A stretch of 64,000 bases of DNA from Filobasidium wieringae (lineage: Eukaryota; Basidiomycota; Tremellomycetes; Filobasidiales; Filobasidiaceae). Shown here one piece after another: positions 35,390 through 46,761 of this stretch. The notes under the pieces were generated by a model, which was not told the origin of the DNA, ran no database searches, and saw nothing but the letters and a program-made list of their open reading frames with translations. Both the position numbers and the translations under genes were made by a program. The stretch lies in the NCBI GenBank assembly GCA_001600055.1, contig BCIV01000003.1:997162-1061161 (forward strand), in the 5' to 3' direction. How positions within the stretch are numbered: position 1 is the stretch's first letter; each line of letters begins with the position of its first letter.

Positions 35390-36129
35390 AACTATCTGGA
35401 GCTGGCTATGCTAGATGGAGCTACTTGTTGAAGTTAAAGCTTGAATCAGACCTGTTGGATAGTCTGCCGAAGGCGATCTACCGAGCTGAATCAACCTGCA
35501 CATCCTCGAAATGAACGCTGCGGATGCAAGAAATCGTGGTTATCAGTCAGTGGCGAAAGCCCCGGATTTTCAGATGCCGGCATTCGTCGTAATTTCGGCG
35601 ATCTCGGTCGGATCGTGTCAGACAAACCACCTTTGGATAGTCCGATGTCCACAACCTACCTTGCAGACCGAAAGCAAACTGAACCACGATGATCTTTGTT
35701 TTTTTCGCGTGTTGAGCGCATTGTATAACGTATCATGCGATGAACCGCTCTATCTACAAGGAAGCCTCTATCCTCGCCACAGTCGACGAGGTTGTTTTCC
35801 TCCTGCTGCAGTCGGTGTCTATTACAAAACGGATTGATGAAAAGGAGAAGTTTATTTTGTACACGGTATGGTTCCTCTTCCCTCCCTTTCTGAGAGGCAA
35901 GGGTCCATATTGATGCAGACACAAGTGTTCCCGGAGAGAAGAAGCGGAATGGAGAGAGAGGGTGTGAAAAGCCGGAGAGAGGGAGAATGCGAGGGATTAA
36001 GGAAGTCGGATGACGAGGAGGAGCTCATCACTGGGCTAACGCTGCCCTTTTGTATATTGCGTCAAGGTCGTTGAGAGAGAAAACCAAACAGAGAAACCGG
36101 AAAGAATCGTGTACCACGCCTCGAGTCGC
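35390..36129. other. intergenic region upstream of RAD16
   Basis: About 740 bp between the RAD16 start and the SAM synthetase stop, both on the minus strand. It should carry the RAD16 promoter and SAM synthetase 3' UTR. The ORFs at 35441-36074 show no family motif or splice continuity. Confidence 0.4.
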
Positions 36130-37788
36130 TTAGAACTTGAGGGTCTTGGGCTTCTCCCAGGAGTAGCTGGGGTTACCGAAGTGACCGTAAGAAGCGGTCT
36201 TGAAGTACTGAGGCTTCTGCAAGTCGAGGTCCCTGACGATAACACCGGGCCTCAAGTCCCAGTTGTCACGGATGATCTTGACCAACTCGATGTCGGACTT
36301 CTTTCCGGTACCGTAAGTGTCGACGTAGACGGAAAGAGGCTCGGCAACTCCGATAGCGTAGGAGAGCTGGACGAGGATTCGTCGAGCGAGACCGGCAGCG
36401 ACCAAGGACTTGGCGACCCATCGGGCAGTGTAGGCAGCAGATCGGTCGACCTTGGAGAAGTCCTTTCCGGAGAAAGCACCACCTCCGTGGGCACCCCATC
36501 CACCGTAGGTGTCGACAATGATCTTTCGTCCGCTATATTTGTGGAGAAAGTCAGTCATTCTGCCACACGCTCAGAGGGCAGGTTGATCACTCACGTCAAA
36601 CCGGCATCTCCCTGAGGTCCTCCGATAACGAATCGGCCGGAGGGCTGGATCTGTATACGATACACGCGAATGATTAGCTGACCGCAAATTCGCAAGACCA
36701 GTGGAATCAAATACGAACGTGGTAGACGGTCTTGTCGTCCAAGAGCTTGGCGTCGATAACCTTCTTGATGATCTTCTCCTTGATCTCCTCCCTCAACTTC
36801 TCGGTGGTGATCTCCTCAGCGTGCTGGGTGGAGATGACGATGGTGTCAACTCGCAAGGGGATAACGGCACCGTCAGCGTCCTTCTTGTACTCGATGGTGA
36901 CCTGAGTCTTGGAGTCGGGTCGCAACCATCCGAGGGATCCGTCCCGACGGGCAGCGGCCATGGCAGCGTTAAGCTGGTGGGCAAGCATGATGGTCTTGGG
37001 CATCAACTCGGGGGTCTCGTCGGTAGCGTATCCGAACCTGGAAATATTGCTGTCAGCATCTGCTCACTCCGATCAAGCGTCGTTTTGTAGACTCACATGA
37101 TACCCTGGTCACCAGCTCCGTGGGACTCGAGGGTGTTGTCTCCAACAAGACCCTGAGCGATATCGGGAGACTGCTGCTCGATGGCGACAAGAACGTTACA
37201 GGTCTTGTAGTCGAAACCCTTCTCACTGGAGTCGTAACCGATCTTCTGGATACACTCTCGGACAACCTGATGGAATCAATCACGATCAGAATTTCACTCT
37301 AGGGTTCTATACAAAACTGAACGAGCCACTAACCTTCTGGTAGTCGATCTGAGCCTTGGTGGTGATCTCACCGAAAACCATGATCATACCGGTCTTGGCA
37401 GCGGTCTCACAGGCGACCCTAAGCACATCGTGAAACGATCAGCTAAAGCTCAACAGATGGTTGGTAGAAAAATGAACGCACTTGGAGTTGGGGTCCTGCT
37501 CGAGACAAGCATCGAGGATGGAGTCGGAGACCTGGTCACAGATCTTGTCAGGGTGACCCTCACCGCTATGAAACAGAAGCGTAAACGTCAGTCAGATTGA
37601 AAGGCAGCATACAGGTGCAAGGTATTTACTCACACAGACTCGGAGGTGAACAAGAAGTGTCCTGTCAAGAAGAGATCACGCAAATATGTAAGCCAGAATC
37701 ACAAACGTTTTCGGGTACAGAGCAGCTCACCCTCGGGGAGAACGTGGGCAGATCCGTTGGACTCGGGGTGGGTGATAGAAGCAGTCAT
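36130..37788 (-). CDS. SAM1: S-adenosylmethionine synthetase (methionine adenosyltransferase)
   Basis: Eight exons (37788-37731, 37661-37634, 37565-37482, 37418-37334, 37266-37097, 37037-36719, 36650-36595, 36532-36130) encode 400 residues, close to the yeast enzymes (~384). Signatures: [11 protein letters not shown] with the catalytic His, [15 protein letters not shown] (ATP-binding hexapeptide GAGDQG) and [18 protein letters not shown] (phosphate loop). It makes AdoMet from methionine and ATP in the cytosol. Strong codon bias leaves long shadow ORFs on the opposite strand, as expected for a highly expressed gene. The second coding exon is 28 nt. I cannot tell whether the genome has one or two copies; the symbol is by analogy. 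Confidence 0.97.
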
Positions 37789-38222
37789 TTTTATGTGGTT
37801 TTGTGATGCTAGACGATGTCTGTGAAGGATCTGAACTACGATGAGCTGTTGAGAAGAAGACGATGCTCTGATATTATGATCGGGATGGGGAGGGGAGGGA
37901 TGGGGATGGTACGCTACGCTGGCTTGCTAGATCGCGCAAATCGAGGAAAAACGTACGAGAAGCGAGAAAGCGCGTCTTACGATCACGAAATCCGCGGTGT
38001 TGACGGGCGATTTATATGAAATGTCGTGATCGACCCCGGATATCGATCACCTCATTACCCCGCTTTCATCGTGTTTCAGTCAGGTCCTATCCGGTAGATG
38101 CGGATCAGAACTAGCAGTCGACAGGCCTACAGGCGAGTCCAACCTCCTGAAGAACCGATATAATTGAACTACGTTTGTACAAGGGTTTCGAGTCTTAGCT
38201 ATAGTCTCGCGATCAAAACGTT
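37789..38222. other. intergenic region upstream of SAM synthetase
   Basis: The 434 bp between the SAM synthetase start and the stop of the cysteine-cluster gene. It should hold the promoter of the synthetase. No further feature is recognised. Confidence 0.4.
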
Positions 38223-39496
38223 TCATGTCTCTGCATCCTCATAGAAGGTCCTTAGCTCTTGATTCGATCTGAACACGTCAAGCCATAACAATCTCATGTT
38301 GGGACGGAAAGTAGGCTGAGCGTGAGAATTGAGACCGTCTGTCATTCCCCAGGCTTGAGCGAATGCTCTTGCGATAACACCATGAGCTGGATGCGCCCCT
38401 TTTGCTACGGGAGCGTCTCCATGCACCGATGATGAACGGCTTTCGAGATCAATGATTTCAGCAGAAATAATAGGCCGGGAGGCTTCAATGAACCCAGCCG
38501 ATGTGCTGGCGGTACTAGTGGTCGGACTTTGTGGAGCAGAAGAATCCATAGACCTGGATGTGAGCCGACATGGTTAGCTCTCAATTTTCGGTCTGGTGTG
38601 AAACCTAGAATCTGCGCACTCGGGATAGGTCTCTGATCCCTCATCCTGCTCCGAATCGACCACGATACCACGTCCAGCGTACCCCCTTCGGACTGTCTTC
38701 TTTACCTTGACTGGGACATCCAGATGATCGTCATCCTCCGTCTCCGACTGTTCACTGAAATGGCACCGCTTTCGCTTCATCAGACAAGCGATACAAGTAG
38801 GATCCTTGTGCTTAAAGGCTGTTCCGCTTTCATCAGCGGTGATGCAAGGCCAGTTCATGTCGTTCCCTTTGCATTTAACCGGATAGTTCTGGCATTGGAG
38901 ACATCTCTGATCGCCTTTGTGGACTACAGCTTCCGCTGAGCTTGTGATTACATACCCACGCTAAGGATTAGGTTAAGATAACGGAGGTCAACGCGAGGCT
39001 CTTTGGTTTGTACGGAGATTCCTTACCTGACGAGTGGCATTTTCGACCCCATCGAACTGCGATAGCCACAGCTCTTTGACTGCATCGTCGCCTTGCAGAG
39101 AATCGTCGGTGGACGCGAAGTCTTCCGTTGGACTTGGTGCCGAACGTGCTCCATGTAACGATCGGGATGAGCGGTGCGTAGTGGCGACGGTGAGAGGATC
39201 TCCGATTTGACAAACCCTGGTAACGAATGAGTCATAGCGAACTCTCTTGTCTCTAGAGTCAACTGGTTCGATGATAACTGAGGATGTCGCTGTAGGTGGC
39301 TGCAGCGTAGCCTCTCTGGGGATAGAAAAAGGTCGAGAGGTTGGCTGGTAAGGACGAGTGCGTCGGCGAGTTCGGGTTGTCTGAAATAGTTTCGAGTTCA
39401 GAATATTCTTAAATCCATCCGTCCATACCGTCAAAGAAGACTTACATCTCTGCTGGTAATGCGTTCGACTCCTCGCCTACTGAGCTCAGGCGGCAT
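38223..39496 (-). CDS. unknown protein with Zn2Cys6-like cysteine cluster (copy A)
   Basis: Four exons (39496-39446, 39380-39027, 38960-38605, 38553-38223) give 363 residues. The N-terminal 135 residues are basic and Ser/Thr-rich. A cysteine cluster follows at residues 155-201 with spacing C-x2-C-x6-C-x8-C-x16-C-x2-C-x6-C, including QRCLQCQ, NWPC and CIACLMKRKRC. The CxxC-x6-C halves resemble the two halves of a fungal Zn2Cys6 domain with a stretched linker, so metal binding and perhaps DNA binding are plausible but unproven. Downstream are an acidic stretch, a basic KVKKTVRRGYAGRG patch and a C-terminal part of about 110 residues without motifs. A paralogue with the same cluster and intron position lies at 63127 to the right edge. 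The last intron uses a weak GTTTCA donor, so the C-terminus is the least certain part. Confidence 0.72.
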
Positions 39497-40455
39497 TTTC
39501 AGTAAAGATACTGGAGAGCAAGACACTATCCTGAACGAGTCATTCAAGGTATGGCCACTAGATCTGTGCAAGGTTTACGAGTTCTAGATTCTTGAGCAGT
39601 ACTAAGTTGGATCGGTAGGTTCTGGTCGATGGCGCACGGGTCGTGACTCGCCGTTCGACACCATCTGCTTCTTGAACCGGGGATCGTCCGAAACAAAAGA
39701 ACGCGGGACCAAAAAGTGAGATTGCTCGAGAAACGCTCGGTCGACATCTTGGACAGTGTCGATCGTAGGCTGAGACAACTTCTCCGATCAGCGAGTACCC
39801 GGACCTTGATGATCTGCTCGGACGATCTCTCATGAGTCCCCTGCTTTATTATTGCCAGCGGGGTTGACTGCGGGGCAGGATCTTATTGCTTCTCTTCTGG
39901 CGGGACCCGAGACTTTTCAGCCGAAAGGAGTAGATATTCGGTATCTGGATGCTTGTTGTGGTGCCCGCTTGGTCAACTTCGTAGTATGGGGCTCGAACCG
40001 GGACATCAGTCGGGGCTATTCTTTCTCATCCTGCAGGCAAGGGTGTTCATAACCTAAGGCGACCGACCGATAAAGCTATTGAGTTGCGTCATATCAGCTT
40101 GGAAAATCATCCATCCTGATCCGAAATCACCCATGAACATGCACGTACACTGTAACGATGTGCATGATAGCCTCTCCAGCTCTGCATCGGGGGATTGAGC
40201 TGCAGGAAATCTGTAATCTGACATGACTAACTCAGAGCGTGGGGCGACGCGTATCGATACATCGAACATTGCGTAAGGCGGTACGATCTGGATCTTGGTC
40301 AGTCGTCATATTCTTCATATCTATCATAATCACACTTCATTCCCTCAACTTCACTACCTCTCGCCTCTATCAAGTAGTAACTAGCAAAGAACCCTCGATC
40401 TTTCACCTACTAAAGCATTACCACCTAAAATCGAGACTCAAGGACATCATCTAGC
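39497..40455. promoter_or_regulatory. divergent promoter region, cysteine-cluster gene A / DDI1
   Basis: About 960 bp separate two divergent starts. Short ORFs at 39544-39833 and 39852-40052 lack motifs. A B-box-like GGTTCGAGCC on the minus strand near 39995 was checked for a tRNA and rejected. Confidence 0.4.
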
Positions 40456-42433
40456 ATGCAGCTCACAGTATTTGCCAATGATGGCGATCAGACTTATTAT
40501 CTCGAGGTTGACGCTTCAATGCTTCTCGAAGACTTGTTAGCTCTAGTTGGAGCCGAAGTAAGTCACAGGAGGCGATTCTTTGAAGCTCATACCTGAGCTG
40601 ATACTTGATACCCATCAGTCTGGAGAAGCTCCGGAAGAGCTATCTCTACTCTTCAATGGCACCGTTTTATCGGATGCCAAGAAAGATCTGAAGAGCTACG
40701 GACTGACCAGTAATGAAGAAATCGTGCAGATGATCAGGTGGGTCTTTGTTATCGTGATAGTCCGCTACTTGCTTGAGACTTATCTGCTGCCTTGACTTTC
40801 AGCAAACGAAGTCAAGCAACCTCTTCGACGCAACCCTTTGCTTCTGGATCAGCAGGTGGCGCTAGGAACGATGTAGAAGAGATGCGATTGCGAGCGCTAG
40901 GTGATCCTGCAGTGATGGAGAGATTGCGACAAGTGAGTTGCACCCAGCGCCAATTGTACTTCCTATGCTTTACTGACTCATTCCTCGAATTGTACCGAGT
41001 AGCTAGACCCAGAATTGGCTCGAGCAGCATCGACCTCCCCAGAGGTGTTTTCGCGCTATATGGCTCAACAGTTACAGGCCCGAGATTCCATGGAGATGGA
41101 GAAACAACGTCAGACCGAGGTGGGTGGTTCGTTGCCAACTGATACATACATGCTAAATGTCTATCCATTTCAATCAGATTTTGAACTCCGACCCATATAA
41201 TGTAGAAGCTCAAAGGAGAATCGAAGAGATGATCCGACAGGAAGCGGTTACGGAAAACATGAATCACGCTATGGAGTATTCCGTAAGTTTACCTTTTCCA
41301 GTTTGTAATCGATCTTGTGTCTAACAGCATATGTAATGCTTTTTCAGCCAGAGAGTTTTGGAAACGTACATATGCTTTGTGAGTCACCGGAGACGTTCTG
41401 ACGATGAGAACAGTTGGATCTGACCAAAAGTAAACACTTAGATATCAATGTCGAGGTCAACGGACACAAGGTCAAGGCCTTTGTAGATAGTGGTGCTCAG
41501 AGCACCATCATTTCGTAGGTGCAGGCTAGGTCGGTTGTGTTTACGAATGCTAATGAACGTTCTCTTCACTCTGCTTGTTAGTCCGGATTGCGCTGAGCAG
41601 TGTGGGTGAGTAGCTCGAACATCTCAAACGTGACAGCAACCGTCTAAACACACGTTCTTCGAGTTTCTAGCTTGATGCGATTGCTCGATACACGGTTCTC
41701 TGGGATGGCAAGGGGAGTGGGCACTGCCAAGATCTTGGGACGGATACATTCCGCTCAGATTCGGTTGGGGAGTTTGCATTTGCCCGTTGCCTTCAGTGTG
41801 CTTGAGGTTGGTTGATTACCACAATCGTCGTCAAAGATCACATGCTTACTGAGTTTCTGTTCATGTTCATAGGGTCGTGACGTCGACCTGTTGTTTGGAC
41901 TAGACATGCTGAAGCGGCATCAGGCTTGTATCGATCTCGAAAAGAACGTCTTGCGAATCCAAGGCATAGAGGTTCCTTTCCTTGCTGAGCACGAACTCCC
42001 CAACAAGGCTCGACAGATGGAAGAGCTAGCTGAAGAGTTGGATCAGGCTAGCGCTACTGGAAACCTACCCCTGGCTCCAAAAACGCCCGCAAAGCCGAGC
42101 TTCACTGGTCAAGGGCAGAAGTTGGGGTCAGCGCCCGCAGCCAGTGCGTCAGGCTCAGGAGCTCCTGCTGCTACCGGTGGAATCGGCAATCACAAGTTCC
42201 CGGAAGCTGATGTGCAAGCAGTAAGTTGAGTCAAGGCAAGGATGATGGGTTTGACTAACTGTTTGTTACATCTAGATCATGAATTTGGGCGTGACTCGAG
42301 AACATGCGTTGTCAACGTTGGAAGCTGCAGGAGGAAACGGTGAGTAGATCAACATCAGTTCCATGCCTGATTTTCCGCAGCTGATGTTGGTATATCACAA
42401 TTAGTTGACGTGGCTGCTTCACTACTATTCTAA
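40456..42433 (+). CDS. DDI1: DNA-damage-inducible protein Ddi1 (UBL, retroviral-like aspartyl protease, UBA)
   Basis: Twelve exons (40456-40557, 40619-40737, 40803-40932, 41003-41119, 41178-41282, 41348-41378, 41442-41514, 41582-41605, 41671-41806, 41873-42220, 42276-42339, 42405-42433) encode 425 residues. An N-terminal ubiquitin-like domain (about 1-80) is followed by a helical linker, the retropepsin-like domain with active site FVDSGAQ (Asp217) and [17 protein letters not shown], a Pro/Ala-rich spacer, and a C-terminal UBA ([24 protein letters not shown]). Ddi1 is a proteasome shuttle and ubiquitin-dependent protease. Several exons are very small (31, 24 and 29 nt). It converges with ARS2. 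Confidence 0.96.
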
Positions 42434-42860
42434 ACGAGTATCTATGATAATTGTGACGACAGCTGGAGCGGTGACGACAGGCTTGGTAACGGTGGTTTGA
42501 CAAAAGCGTCCAAACGAAAGCAAAGAAGACGGCTTGTGCTGAAGTCCAAAGTGATAGCCAACAATAAGACCGAGAACCAGATACCAGAAGGATCCCACCT
42601 GATCGAAGTGAACCTGATCGAAGAAGTCAGACGCCTGATCGAAGGCGACGTTGCCAGACATCTGATCGAAGATCTCGAGGATGACGTTGCCAGACATCTG
42701 ATCTTGTAACTACTACTGATCATGCTCTCCGTTTGAAAGTTCAAGGCATGTATCAATTATGCTCATCATGACATCGTATGCAGTTGGCGTCGTAATAGAT
42801 TCATTCTTTACAAGATGTTTTCAATATGATATAAGTTGCTATTCTTGGATGAAAAGTAGA
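42434..42860. other. convergent 3' region, DDI1 / ARS2
   Basis: This 427-bp stretch between two stops should contain both 3' UTRs. Its main content is the imperfect repeat described separately at 42597-42708. The frame 42497-42709 runs through the repeat but is not joined to DDI1. Confidence 0.5.
42597..42708 (+). repeat. imperfect 36-bp repeat in the DDI1 3' region
   Basis: The 21-mer starting GACGTTGCCAG and ending CTGATC occurs at 42647-42667 and 42683-42703, exactly 36 bp apart. The shorter unit CTGATCGAAG recurs near 42599, 42614, 42635 and 42662. The period is a multiple of three, so the overlying frame reads a repeating LIE...DVARH pattern. Confidence 0.8.
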
Positions 42861-45800
42861 CTACCAAGGTAATCCTCCATCTGCTGGTTCAGCCTTGACT
42901 TTCCCGGCAGAAGCGTCTAGATCTACGTAAGAGACCTTGCCACGTCTAGCTCGTGGGTCTTCTTTGATTTTGGGTGGTGGTCCAAGAGGTAGATCGGGTA
43001 GACCGGCTGATCCTCCCGCTATGTATCCACCGATTCTGTGCGCGAGATTGGGCTTCCTGGCCGAATCCGGGTGATCGCGTCCATGATCGTCCGGACGATA
43101 ACTATCGTTACGTCGAACGGGATGCATAGTGGGCAGCATATCTGGAGCCATGTGAGGCATCCTCTGATCGACAGATGCTGGGTAAGTCATTATAGGCGGG
43201 AGGTGTTGAGGGTCAAGAGCAAAGTTGTTGAACATGGGATAGTCCTTGTTGACTCGTTCTTCGAATTCGGCGGGATTTGGTAGTTCGTTGATAAGCTCGG
43301 GGTGTCTCGATACGATGTGTCGAGCGACGAATTCGGAAGCTTTGAATGGCTTGTTGCATAACGTGCATCTGCACTTTTTGGGATCGTCTATACTGATGTA
43401 GGATTCGATGAGACGTTTGTAGGGTGGGTAACTGTCGGAACGCAATCACGGATGAGAATCAAGGTGAACTGAACATATCGCAATGGTCTACTGACTCTTC
43501 TTTCTGTTTCGCTCCGTACTCTTCCAAATCAATCTTGTCTCTTGGCAAGATGATCAACTTGATCTTGTGATCCACATTATCCGACCATCGTTTCTCCGCC
43601 CAAACGTCCGCCTTAGTATTCCGATCGTGTGCCTTTCGTTTCGCCCCATGTTTCGGTACACCTGCGCGGTTCGAATCGTCTTCCATCGCCACGTCACCGC
43701 CGTTAGCAGTGTTTTCGTTCTGGAGATCGGTCGAACTTCGTAAATGTCGGATACATTTCCTGTACAATTCCTCCGCATAATCGGTTGGCGCTACGCAGTA
43801 ATAACAACTGTCAGAAGAACAATCAGCATACAAGTCAACGAAAGCAACCTAGACGAAGGCCGAGCTCACGTGTGTAAAGCGTTGCGAAGATAAGACAACC
43901 AATGATCCAGCTCGATCCTCGCTGATTCATTCAACTGATCAGGGGACAACTCTTCCTCCCCCTTGTCCAGCCCCAACTCTTTCTTCAACTGCTCGACCTT
44001 TTCCTGGACGATAGAGCTTCCCCTTTGGTCGGAAGCGAATCGATGCGTCTGCGTCAATATGGTGTCCGCCGGTTTGATCTCATCCATCCCATCCTGATCC
44101 TCTTCCACGGCATCCTTCACTGGTTCGAGATAAAGATCGTCCTCCAATTTGACAGCCATGGCTTTGGCTTGGGTAGCATCGTGCCTCATCCTATCGAGCG
44201 TGCAAGAGAGGGAAGGGGTGTACCTCGCTCTGCCGATGAACGGTTCCGAATTCTTGACCATGTTTAGTTGAAAGTCGCCGATCTATCGTTCGAGGAATGG
44301 ATCAACGTCTGGACCGTCCGCATACGATCGACATTCAATCAACTCACCTTGACCTTGTTCAAAGTCGTCAAAGCGTAATCCATATTGGTCGTCGGAGCAA
44401 ACTGAATCCATCCTACTCGAGCATATTGTTTCTTCGGCGAAGGATCGCTGAGTGCCAAGTACTGATAACCTCCGACCAACCTGAACGTCTGTTCATTCCA
44501 CGGCTAATCAGTCCTTCATCCAAACAACCTTAGCAAACACGTCGACTAACCGCCTCCAGAGATTCCCTAGTCTGATTACTATGCAACGTCTTGACGAACA
44601 ACTGATGAGGAGGATGAGTGATCTCGATCACATCCCTATCGCTCGCCTGCGGTACCCCAGGTCCCCAAAGGTTCAAACCGTTAGGCAACTTCCGACCCTC
44701 CTTCTCTCCTATCCTCGTGACCCGGTATCAGCCCGTGAAGAAGAAAAAAAGTATAGCTGGATGACGGGAAGGGGCGACTCACGGGTAGCTTCGTAACAAA
44801 CCTCATCCCATACCCCCTCCTTCAGTTCCCCTAGGTACTTGTTGACCGTAGGGATCTTGCCTCGTTTCGTCGTTTCTATCCTCATGTTGACAAACGTCGT
44901 GTCGGGGCTATAACGATCTTTGAACCAGCCTTGGTTTTTATGGACTAGGTAGAGCGACCAGAGCTAACGAGCGAGCAAGTGAAAGGGGAGATGACCGATC
45001 AGTCATTCATCCTCCACAACAACACCCTCAGCGGAAAGGTAAAAAGAAGACCTACCTGGCGCATCTTATACCCCTCCTTGTACTTCAAGTACAACCTCGG
45101 TAAACCTACTACCGGCTGAGCTTCCAATTTCGCATTCGGGTGTGCTTCTTCTTCTTCCTTTGCCTGCAAGTCAGCGAAAGAGGGTGGATTGAGGCCATGG
45201 TTAGTTCATTGATGAGAAGATTGCGATGGTGCTAAAGCGAGTGAGTTGAGGATAGGGGTTTGAACCGAGAAAACGGAAAATGACTCCTTGGTACGATCCT
45301 CCCGCCGAGTGATCGAATCGAGATCATCCAGTCGACCTTGACCGTCCACCTGCTATTGTCTTTTTCCATATCAAATCGCCTGATCGCTTTTCTACCGATT
45401 CTGTGAACCCTTTTTCCATGTTTTTTTCCTCATCTCGTTGTCGAACTTTCCGAACATCCTTTCAGTCCCTTCCCCCCTTCCCTCCAGCCAAAAACTCTAA
45501 CCAAACCTGAAAACTGAAAACCAAGACCAAGACTAACCTGAGCAGGCCATCGATTCCTAAACCACCCCACCCAAATCTCAAACCTGACCAGCCCTTCCAA
45601 CTTGTCCGGATCCGTCTCCCTATCCCTATCCCTATTCCTGTCCATATCTCTGTCCCTTTCCCTATCCCTATCCCAATCTCGATCGCGATCCCGGTCTCGG
45701 TCACGGTCACCTCGAGAATAAGGGCCCGGTCCTCGACGGGGGGAGAACGAATTTCTTCTTATCCGATTATGATAGGGGGATGGGGAACGTCTGGGTCCGT

Positions 45801-46504
45801 TTCCCCGATAACCATAAGGAGGACCGTGAGGGTGCCCGTAGAACCCCGGTGATCGGGAACGGGAACGGGACCGACGGTGATTCATGTAAGGTCTTGGAGA
45901 TCTGCTCCTAGATCTCGATCGGGGGTAGGGTGGATAGGGAGGGTATGAGGGTTGATAGGTATCCCTCATTCCGGGGGGAAGACCACCATCTGGAGGCCCT
46001 GGGCGATACCTCCCGGCGTAAGGGGGATAATGAGCACCGGGGGGTGAACGTGATCGTGATCGTGGGCGAAGGGATGGGTTGGGAGGGAGAGGTGATCTTG
46101 ACGATCTACCCCCTGGACCTCCCGGGCCTGGGTAAGGTCGGGAGTACGAAGGCGATCGTCTTGGTCTTCCTCTTTCCATATCTGGTTCGTCATCGTGTTC
46201 ATCAACAAATGCAACAAGTCCATCGTTTCGTTGATTGACGTGATGTTTGATGTGTCCAATTCGAGCCGCGAGTCGAGAGTATCGTGTGAGATTGACGATA
46301 ATAATGTCAAGAAAAAATATAATGTCAAAGAGCGGAGGTGATTCCGAGGTTACTATCCCGACGAACACGAAAGAAGCTAGATCAACGGGGGTTGGACTGA
46401 CCTGGGATTGGAGGAGGACGACCTGTTGGATCGCGCGATCGAGGTGGAGGAGGATGAGGTGGTAAGGAAGAAGGAGGAGCGGGGAGTGATGAAGTGGTGT
46501 TCAT
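42861..46504 (-). CDS. ARS2: SERRATE/ARS2-like nuclear RNA-processing protein
   Basis: Nine exons (46504-46402, 46181-45538, 45163-45056, 44963-44783, 44708-44551, 44503-44348, 44282-43870, 43807-43496, 43431-42861) give 881 residues. The N-terminus (to about 250) is an RS/Pro/Tyr-rich and Arg-Asp repeat region. The conserved core runs from KLEGLVRFEIWVGWFRNRWP through YKEGYKMRQLWSLYLVHKNQGWFKDRYSP. Near the C-terminus is the ARS2 C2H2 finger, CTLCNKPFKASEFVARHIVSRH (His/Cys ligands at about 715-737). ARS2 bridges the cap-binding complex to RNA processing and decay machinery in the nucleus. The first two introns are unusually long for this locus (220 and 374 nt). It is divergent from SEC18 with 257 bp between starts. 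The first exon (34 codons) is the least certain part. Confidence 0.87.
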
Positions 46505-46761
46505 CGTTGTCGTTGTGGTGTGGTGGATGGATGATGTGGAATAGGGGAATGTGCATGTGTGCGAGTGGGAATGAGGTAGTTGGCTGTAGCTGAGCGGTGA
46601 CAGCGATTGATAAATAACAAGGAATCCGCGGTTTACCATATTTCTATTAGCTGGTGATTCATCATCTCGCTACAGCTACAACACGTTCAATCTAGTCACT
46701 GACACTGGAAAGTGGTGATAACCCCTATTCCCCACCACCAGCACACACCCATACACACACC
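46505..46761. promoter_or_regulatory. divergent promoter region, ARS2 / SEC18
   Basis: The 257 bp between the two start codons must contain both promoters and leaders. CA-rich leader text precedes the SEC18 ATG. No specific factor site is claimed. Confidence 0.5.

Noticed and set aside
36109..37090. Long plus-strand frames across SAM synthetase
   Set aside because: They are antisense shadows produced by the strong codon bias of the synthetase exons.
39960..40040. Possible tRNA, because of a GGTTCGAGCC box on the minus strand
   Set aside because: The T stem does not pair and no acceptor stem, D arm or anticodon arm can be formed.
45430..46368. 312-codon continuous minus-strand frame as a separate RS-rich protein
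   Set aside because: Its middle part is exon 2 of ARS2; the ends are intron sequence on both sides.
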